A stretch of 32,553 bases of DNA from Chromatiales bacterium (lineage in GTDB: Bacteria > Pseudomonadota > Gammaproteobacteria > Thiohalomonadales > Thiohalomonadaceae): contig QKFD01000114.1 of assembly GCA_003251535.1 (NCBI GenBank), positions 1 to 32,553 on the forward strand. Direction: 5' to 3'. Below, in pieces: positions 27,301 to 32,553 of the stretch (its first letter is position 1; each line of letters starts with the position of its first letter). The position numbers were made by a program, and so were the translations under genes. The notes below the pieces were generated by a model. It did not search any database and had not been told where the DNA came from. It saw only the letters and a program-made list of their open reading frames with translations.

Positions 27301-30132
27301 ATGTACCCACGCCATCCGCTGCTGTTATCACTCCTGCTGTGGGCCGCGCTATGCAGCCTGCCCAGCCACGCCACCCCCCCCACCACGCCGCAGCTGCGGC
27401 TGGAGGCGGGGATGCACACCGCCATGATCAACCGCCTGGATGTGGATGCCAGCGGCCGCTACCTGGTGACCGCCTCCGATGACAAGACCCTGCGGCTGTG
27501 GGACCTGGCCGATGCCGGGCGGCTCATCCGGGTGCTGCGGGTCCCGGTGGGCCCGGGCCACGAAGGCAAGCTCTACGCCACCGCCATCTCCCCCGATGGC
27601 CGCTGGATCGCCGCCGGTGGCTGGACCTCCGGCGACGACGAGGCGGAGCAGGTGTACATCTTCGAGCGGGCCAGTGGCCAGCTGGCCCAACACCTCCGGG
27701 GGCTGGATAACGTGGTCAACCACCTCTGCTTCTCGCCCGACAGCCGCCGCCTGGCGGCGGTGATGGGCGAGGGGTATGGCCTCAAAGTTTGGGCGGTTGA
27801 CCAGGGCTTTCGTAGCCTGGGGGAGGATAGCGACTATGGCGACGCCAGCTACGGCTGTGCCTTCGACGCCACCGGCCGGCTACTGACCACCGCCTACGAT
27901 GGCTATGTGCGGCTCTACGATGCCGAGCTACAGCTCCTCGCCAAGCGCCAGCTGGAGGGGGGGTTGCGGCCCTACTCCGTCGCCATCCGCCCCGACGGCC
28001 AGCAGGCGGCGGTGGGGTTTGACGATAGCCCCGCCCTCAACCTCATCGCCGTCGCCGATCTCCACCTGATCGCCTCCCCCAGGCTGCCCAGGCGGGAGAG
28101 CGGTAACATCCACACCATCGCCTGGTCGATGGATGGTGAGACCCTCTATGCCGCCGGCAGCTTTGCCCGCAACAGCGATCGCCTGGTCTTCTCCTGGTCC
28201 CAGGGGGGGAGTGGGCGGCGCACCGCCTGGCAGACCTTTGACGACACCCTCCTGAGTGTCAAACCCCTGCCCAACGGCGATCTGGTGGTGGGATCGACCA
28301 AGCCCGCCTGGGGGGTGTTTGGCCGCAATGGCCGGCGCAAGCTGGAGCGGCTCGGCCCCATCGCCGACCTGCGCAACAGCCTGGGCAACGCCTTCCGCCT
28401 CTCCCGCGACGGCCAGACGGTGCAGTTCGGCTATGAGTATGGTGGCAAGCAGCCGGCCCGCTTTGCGGTGGACCAGGTGGCCCTGCTGGCGGGCGCCGCA
28501 CCCAGTGACCAGCTCAGCCCCGCCCGCACCCAGGCCCCGGGGCTGCGGGTGACCGATTGGGAGGATGAGTACTACCCGCAGCTCAACGACCAGCCCATTG
28601 AACTGAGCGACTATGAGCAGTGCCGCTCCCTCGCCATCAGCCCCGACGGTGAGCAGTTCATGCTGGGCAGCGAGTGGTATGTGCGGCTGTTTGATAGCGC
28701 TGGCGATGAGCTGTGGCGCCGGCCGGTGTTTGATGCCGCCTGGGGGGTCAACATCTCGGCCGATGGTCGGCTGGCGGTGGCCGCCTTCGGCAACGGCACC
28801 CTCCACTGGTACCGCCTGAGCGATGGCCAGGAGCTGCTCACCCTCTTCCCCCACGCCGATCGGCAGCGCTGGATCGCCTGGACCCCCTCCGGCTACTACG
28901 CCGCCAGCCCCGATGGCGACCGACTCATCGGCTGGCAGATGAACCGCGGCACCGACGCCGCCCCTGACTTCTTCCCCGCCAGCCAGCTGCGCAGCACCTT
29001 CTACCGCCCCGATGTCGTACAACGGGTGCTCACCACCCTGGATGAAGGGCTGGCGTTGGAGCAGGCCGACGCCGCCAGCGGCCACACCACCCAGCTCGCC
29101 ACGGTGGCCGACCACCTGCCGCCAGTGGTGGATCTACTGAGTCCCGCCGACGGTGAGCCGTTGGCGCAGGGCGAGATCACCCTCAGCTACCGCATCCGCA
29201 ACCCCTCCGGGGCCCCCCTCGTGCGGCTGGAGCTGCTGGTGGATGGCCAGCCCCACTCCAGCCAGGACCTCACGACGCTGGAGAGCGACACCCCCCAGAG
29301 TCTCACCATCCGCCTCCCCAGTCAGGCGCAGCAGCTGACCCTCATCGCCTACAACCGCTACGGCGCCTCGGCCCCGGTACACCTCCATCTGCAATCCACG
29401 GAGGCGGTGGAGCAGACAGCGCTCAAACCGGAGCTGGTGGAGCTGGCGGCGGGCTGTTTTGTGATGGGGAGCCCGGCCGAGGAGCTGGGGCGGATGGAGG
29501 ACGAGCAGCCCCACCGGGTCTGCCTCGACCCCTTCGCCATCGGCAAGTACGAGGTGACCTTTGCGGAGTATGACCGCTTTGTCCAGCTGACCGGACACCC
29601 ATCACCTGGTGACAAAGGTTGGGGACGGGGGCAGCGGCCGGTCATCCAGGTGAGCTGGGAGGATGCCACCGCCTACGCGGCGTGGCTCTCGGAGCAGACC
29701 GGCGAGCACTACCGGCTACCCACCGAGGCGGAGTGGGAGTATGCGGCGCGGGCCGGCACCACCACCGCCTACTGGTGGGGTGAGAAGGCGAGCCATGAGG
29801 CCGCCAACTATGGCCAAGAGGCGTGTTGTGGCGGCCTGAGTCAGGGGCGTGATGAGTGGCAAAACACCGCCCCAGTGGGCGCCTTTGTCGCCAACCCCTG
29901 GGGACTGCACGACACAGTGGGCAATGTGTGGGAGTGGACCTGCTCGGCCTATGCGGGGCACTACGACGGCAGCGAGCAGCGCTGCCAGGAGCGTGGTGAT
30001 ACCGATCGGGTCGCCCGCGGCGGCGCCTGGGACTACGGCCCCGCCTCCCTCCGCTCCGCCACCCGCATCCATCTGGCCCCCCCTATCCGCCTCTCCAGCC
30101 TCGGCTTTCGCCTGGTGAAGACGGCCCCCTGA
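27301..30132 (+). CDS. Exported WD40 protein with C-terminal FGE/SUMF1-like domain
   Basis: The 943-residue protein has signal peptide MYPRHPLLLSLLLWAALCSLPSHA. WD40-like blades follow, e.g. LVTASDDKTLRLWDL near 55-69 and repeated SPDG turns to about 550. The segment WIAWTPSGYYAASPDGDRLIGWQ (about 523-545) is the linker type seen after WD40 in caspase-like peptidases, but no caspase domain follows. A beta-sandwich-like stretch covers about 605-700. The FGE/SUMF1 domain runs from about 712 to the end (VMGSP, YEVTFAEYDRF, YRLPTEAEWEYAARAG, GNVWEWTCS, RVARGGAWDYGPASLRSATR, LGFRLVK). The copper/active-site cysteines of true formylglycine enzymes are missing, so binding rather than catalysis is likely. 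ATG 27301 lies 125 bp from the divergent KAP gene. Confidence 0.88.
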   Translation: MYPRHPLLLSLLLWAALCSLPSHATPPTTPQLRLEAGMHTAMINRLDVDASGRYLVTASDDKTLRLWDLADAGRLIRVLRVPVGPGHEGKLYATAISPDGRWIAAGGWTSGDDEAEQVYIFERASGQLAQHLRGLDNVVNHLCFSPDSRRLAAVMGEGYGLKVWAVDQGFRSLGEDSDYGDASYGCAFDATGRLLTTAYDGYVRLYDAELQLLAKRQLEGGLRPYSVAIRPDGQQAAVGFDDSPALNLIAVADLHLIASPRLPRRESGNIHTIAWSMDGETLYAAGSFARNSDRLVFSWSQGGSGRRTAWQTFDDTLLSVKPLPNGDLVVGSTKPAWGVFGRNGRRKLERLGPIADLRNSLGNAFRLSRDGQTVQFGYEYGGKQPARFAVDQVALLAGAAPSDQLSPARTQAPGLRVTDWEDEYYPQLNDQPIELSDYEQCRSLAISPDGEQFMLGSEWYVRLFDSAGDELWRRPVFDAAWGVNISADGRLAVAAFGNGTLHWYRLSDGQELLTLFPHADRQRWIAWTPSGYYAASPDGDRLIGWQMNRGTDAAPDFFPASQLRSTFYRPDVVQRVLTTLDEGLALEQADAASGHTTQLATVADHLPPVVDLLSPADGEPLAQGEITLSYRIRNPSGAPLVRLELLVDGQPHSSQDLTTLESDTPQSLTIRLPSQAQQLTLIAYNRYGASAPVHLHLQSTEAVEQTALKPELVELAAGCFVMGSPAEELGRMEDEQPHRVCLDPFAIGKYEVTFAEYDRFVQLTGHPSPGDKGWGRGQRPVIQVSWEDATAYAAWLSEQTGEHYRLPTEAEWEYAARAGTTTAYWWGEKASHEAANYGQEACCGGLSQGRDEWQNTAPVGAFVANPWGLHDTVGNVWEWTCSAYAGHYDGSEQRCQERGDTDRVARGGAWDYGPASLRSATRIHLAPPIRLSSLGFRLVKTAP

Positions 30133-30182
30133 GGCCACTGGGGTGGGCGCGGTGGGCGCGGCAGGGGGCTACCCCAACCGCG

Positions 30183-30213
30183 CTCCCCCTCGCTACTGCC
30201 GGCGAGGGGGGAG
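30183..30213. terminator. Hairpin between convergent genes
   Basis: An 11-bp stem CTCCCCCTCGC / GCGAGGGGGGAG with one bulged G and an eight-nt loop lies midway between the convergent stops at 30132 and 30236. There is no T run, so termination is only suggested by position and stability. Confidence 0.45.
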
Positions 30214-30235
30214 ACGCTGCCCCCCTCTACCCGGC

Positions 30236-32553
30236 TCACTGCCCCCCATGGAAGGTGGCGCCCTCTTCGGCATGGAAGCCGGGGGTGAGGTGGATCTGGG
30301 GAGAGCTGAAGGTGGCGGTGGCACCCTCTTGCACCGTGACACTCCCCCCGGCGGTGAGGGAGCTAGTGCCGGTACAGGTGGTGTTGGTACCGGAGAAGAA
30401 GGTGCGGCTGGTGAGGCTCAGATCGGTGCCGCTACAACTGGGTGGCCGATACCCACGGTCGTAGCCGCTGAGTTCACTACAGGCGGCCCCGGCACACGCC
30501 TTGATGCGGTAGTAGTAGTAGATCCCTGCGGAGGCAGCGGTGTCTTTGTAAGAGAGGGCGCTGGTGGTTGTCAGGGCACTGCTACAGCTACTGGTGTTGA
30601 TGGTGGTACAGCGCACCACTTGATAGCTGTCGGCATCCGCTACAGCGCTCCAACTGACGGTAATGCCAGTGGTATCGGGACCATCGCTGGCAGTGGGGGC
30701 GGCGGGTATCCCCGGTGGCACGTAGAGGGCCATCGCATCAGAGCAGTTGTTGCTGGTAACACGCTCACCACTCACCGCATCCACACAGACACCCACCCAA
30801 TAACTACCCGGGGTGGTGGGGGCGGTGTGGACGTTAGACTGCGCTGAACTGGCCCCGATACTGAGGCTGGGGATGCTATCGGTGGAGAGCTGGCTATCAC
30901 CGGTGTCGATGGTGCCGTCACTGGAGAGCAGATAGCGCAGGGTGGAGCTGCTCGCCACCGCGCCGCCGACATTGGTCACCGTGGCGCTGATGGTGTAGCT
31001 GGCACCCGGGGTGAAGGTGGTGGCGGAGGTGCCGATGGAGGTGATGGAGAGATCGGGGTGGGGAGGGGCGACAGTATCCCACTTGAGGTCGTAGACATTG
31101 CCGACGTTGCTGTAGTAGACCCGCAGGTAGTAGGTACCGGCAGAGGCCACCTCATAGTCGATCGATTCATTGTCGGTGCTGGAGGTGCTCGATGCCACCG
31201 TGCCACCACTGGAGTTGACCAGCGCCAGGTTGAGGTTGCCCTTGGCGTGGGAGAAGGTGAGGTCCACCAGCACCCGCTCCTCGCCGGTGGGGACGGTGAT
31301 GCGATACCAATCATCATCCCACTGCCAGCCCACCCCAGCGATGGCGCTCAGCCAGGTGCCGGGGTAGCTACTGAGGTCGTAGGCGTAGGTGCGGGTGTCG
31401 TTCTCCTCATAGGCATCCTCACTGCCAAACCGGTAGTTGGCGATCATGTAGGCCGTGTCGGTGAGGGTGCGGGCGTTCTCCTCACTGCCGGTGGTGCCGG
31501 TGGCGTCGCTGTTGTAGTCGATATCGGGATCGGACCAGTAGGGGACGCGGGAACAGCTATAGCCCGCGTCATAGCAGGCGTTCTCATAGGACATCACCGT
31601 GCGCCAGCGCCGGCTGCTAGTGGCGGAGAGGTTGACGTGGCCGTGGCTGTAGCTCCACGCCCCCGGCTCGCCGCCGGCGACATAGGGGTCGTGGTGGGCC
31701 CCCATGTTGTGGCCCAACTCGTGGGCGAAGGTGAGGGAGATGCCGGTACAACCGCGCACCGCCACCGAATAGCCCAGATCCGGGGTGGGGGTGGAGGGGG
31801 TGGTCATCAACCAGGCGAGTCCGCAGTAGAGGTAACCCGCCCCACCACCGCCATCCTCCACCCAGAGGCTCACCAGATCGGCGGCATATTGGTCCCGTAG
31901 ACCGGCCACGCTCTGGAACGGCGAGTTGCCAGCGGTGACCTTGTTGAGGTCCACCTCCAGATCAGCGGTCTCGGTGTAGCTGATCTCCTCGGTGTGGACC
32001 AGCCGGATGCTAAACGGCACGCCACTATTCTGGTAACTGAGATTGGTCTCCTCCACCGCCAGCTGGATCTCCGCCTCGATGTCACTGGAGGCGCGGCGGG
32101 CGTCGTCGGTGTAGATCACCATCACGTCGATGAGGCTACCGTCATCCACCGGGGTGGCGGTGGTGGTCACCCGGCTAGGGGGGGTGGTCTGGGCCGTGCT
32201 GATGGGGTGTTGCACCAGTTGCGCCCAACCGGGTGGGTGGTCGAGGTAGCGCCGGGTATCCGCCTCGGTGATGGTCTGACCGCCGGCCCCATCCGGCCGG
32301 ATCTGAAACACCCGACCGGCCGCCCGCACCACCCCCGTCACCCCCAGGGCATCGTTGATCAGGAGCACCTCGCCCGGCGAATCACCCACCACCTCACCCA
32401 TCCAGGTGGTACCGAGACGATTGTGTTTTAGGCCGGTGCGGCGCACCTCAAATTGGGCGTCGGCAAATAGGTTAAAGGTCAAATTCTCGGCGGCGCTCCC
32501 CTCTGCCAGGAGGGTATCAGCGAGTTGGGCCGCGCGGCTCCGCACCACCCCTG
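30236..32553 (-). CDS. Secreted metzincin-type metalloprotease with PPC, CARDB-like and FN3-like domains (5' end beyond window)
   Basis: The frame is open to the right edge and its true start is outside. Visible parts, numbered from 32548, are as follows. A propeptide-like N-terminal region covers about 20-100. A protease domain starts with LIDVMVIYTDDARRAS and carries the zinc site HELGHNMGAHHD at 276-287 and the VMSYENACY Met-turn. A PPC domain follows (EENDTRTYAYDL to YYLRVYYSNVGN), then a CARDB-like domain (PDLSITSIGTSATTFTPGASYTISATVTN) and an FN3-like domain (ITVSWSAVADADSYQVVRC). A last beta-helix-like repeat segment is GGSVTVQEGATATF, then PQIHLTPGFHAEEGATF. It should be an active extracellular protease. 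A signal peptide must lie beyond the window. Confidence 0.9.
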   Translation of the reverse strand, partial: GVVRSRAAQLADTLLAEGSAAENLTFNLFADAQFEVRRTGLKHNRLGTTWMGEVVGDSPGEVLLINDALGVTGVVRAAGRVFQIRPDGAGGQTITEADTRRYLDHPPGWAQLVQHPISTAQTTPPSRVTTTATPVDDGSLIDVMVIYTDDARRASSDIEAEIQLAVEETNLSYQNSGVPFSIRLVHTEEISYTETADLEVDLNKVTAGNSPFQSVAGLRDQYAADLVSLWVEDGGGGAGYLYCGLAWLMTTPSTPTPDLGYSVAVRGCTGISLTFAHELGHNMGAHHDPYVAGGEPGAWSYSHGHVNLSATSSRRWRTVMSYENACYDAGYSCSRVPYWSDPDIDYNSDATGTTGSEENARTLTDTAYMIANYRFGSEDAYEENDTRTYAYDLSSYPGTWLSAIAGVGWQWDDDWYRITVPTGEERVLVDLTFSHAKGNLNLALVNSSGGTVASSTSSTDNESIDYEVASAGTYYLRVYYSNVGNVYDLKWDTVAPPHPDLSITSIGTSATTFTPGASYTISATVTNVGGAVASSSTLRYLLSSDGTIDTGDSQLSTDSIPSLSIGASSAQSNVHTAPTTPGSYWVGVCVDAVSGERVTSNNCSDAMALYVPPGIPAAPTASDGPDTTGITVSWSAVADADSYQVVRCTTINTSSCSSALTTTSALSYKDTAASAGIYYYYRIKACAGAACSELSGYDRGYRPPSCSGTDLSLTSRTFFSGTNTTCTGTSSLTAGGSVTVQEGATATFSSPQIHLTPGFHAEEGATFHGGQ

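Noticed and set aside
26270-27427. 385-codon plus-strand open frame opposite the KAP gene
   Set aside because: Antisense shadow, no family features, and it overlaps the start of the WD40 gene in another frame.

Overview
This GC-rich window looks like chromosome from a gammaproteobacterium. The xseA, guaB and YciK-type genes are gamma-like. The hopanoid squalene genes hpnC/hpnD/hpnE and a small SoxK-like lipoprotein would fit a sulfur-oxidising Chromatiales-type lineage, but that placement is only an inference. I see no rRNA, tRNA, CRISPR array or intact insertion sequence.

Left part (1-9.6 kb), mostly housekeeping. A broken integron-type integrase lies at the left edge, followed by a strong bidirectional terminator and guaB on the minus strand. 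A 443-bp gap then leads to a small lipoprotein gene, xseA, an M23 peptidase and hpnC in close series. cysC sits on the opposite strand between hpnC and hpnD. hpnD, hpnE and a YciK-family SDR follow. The SDR lacks two of its catalytic residues.

Middle part (9.6-22.2 kb), the most interesting region. Eight minus-strand genes run almost without gaps. In transcription order they are: an E1/ThiF-like protein fused to a GNAT/autoinducer-synthase-like domain, an acyl-CoA dehydrogenase, an MMPL/RND transporter, a secreted protein that looks like the two periplasmic domains of that transporter without its membrane segments, a LolA-like protein, a DUF1302-like outer-membrane protein, a PhcB-like SAM methyltransferase and an acyl-AMP/CoA ligase. 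Just upstream is a LuxR-type regulator with an intact autoinducer-binding signature at five of six positions. Between the regulator and the operon lies a lux-box-like CTG-N10-CAG element with a -10-like hexamer 21 nt downstream. I infer an acyl-derived, probably exported small molecule under quorum-type control; its chemistry is unknown.

Right part (22.4-32.5 kb), accessory genes. A two-gene minus-strand operon encodes a KAP P-loop NTPase and a 1066-residue NACHT NTPase. The NACHT gene contains 34 hexanucleotide repeats encoding Ser-Arg/Ser-Leu/Ser-Trp pairs. Divergent from the pair is an exported WD40 protein with a C-terminal FGE/SUMF1-like domain. These three resemble parts of NTPase-centred conflict systems. 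The window ends inside a secreted metzincin-type metalloprotease with PPC, CARDB-like and FN3-like domains.
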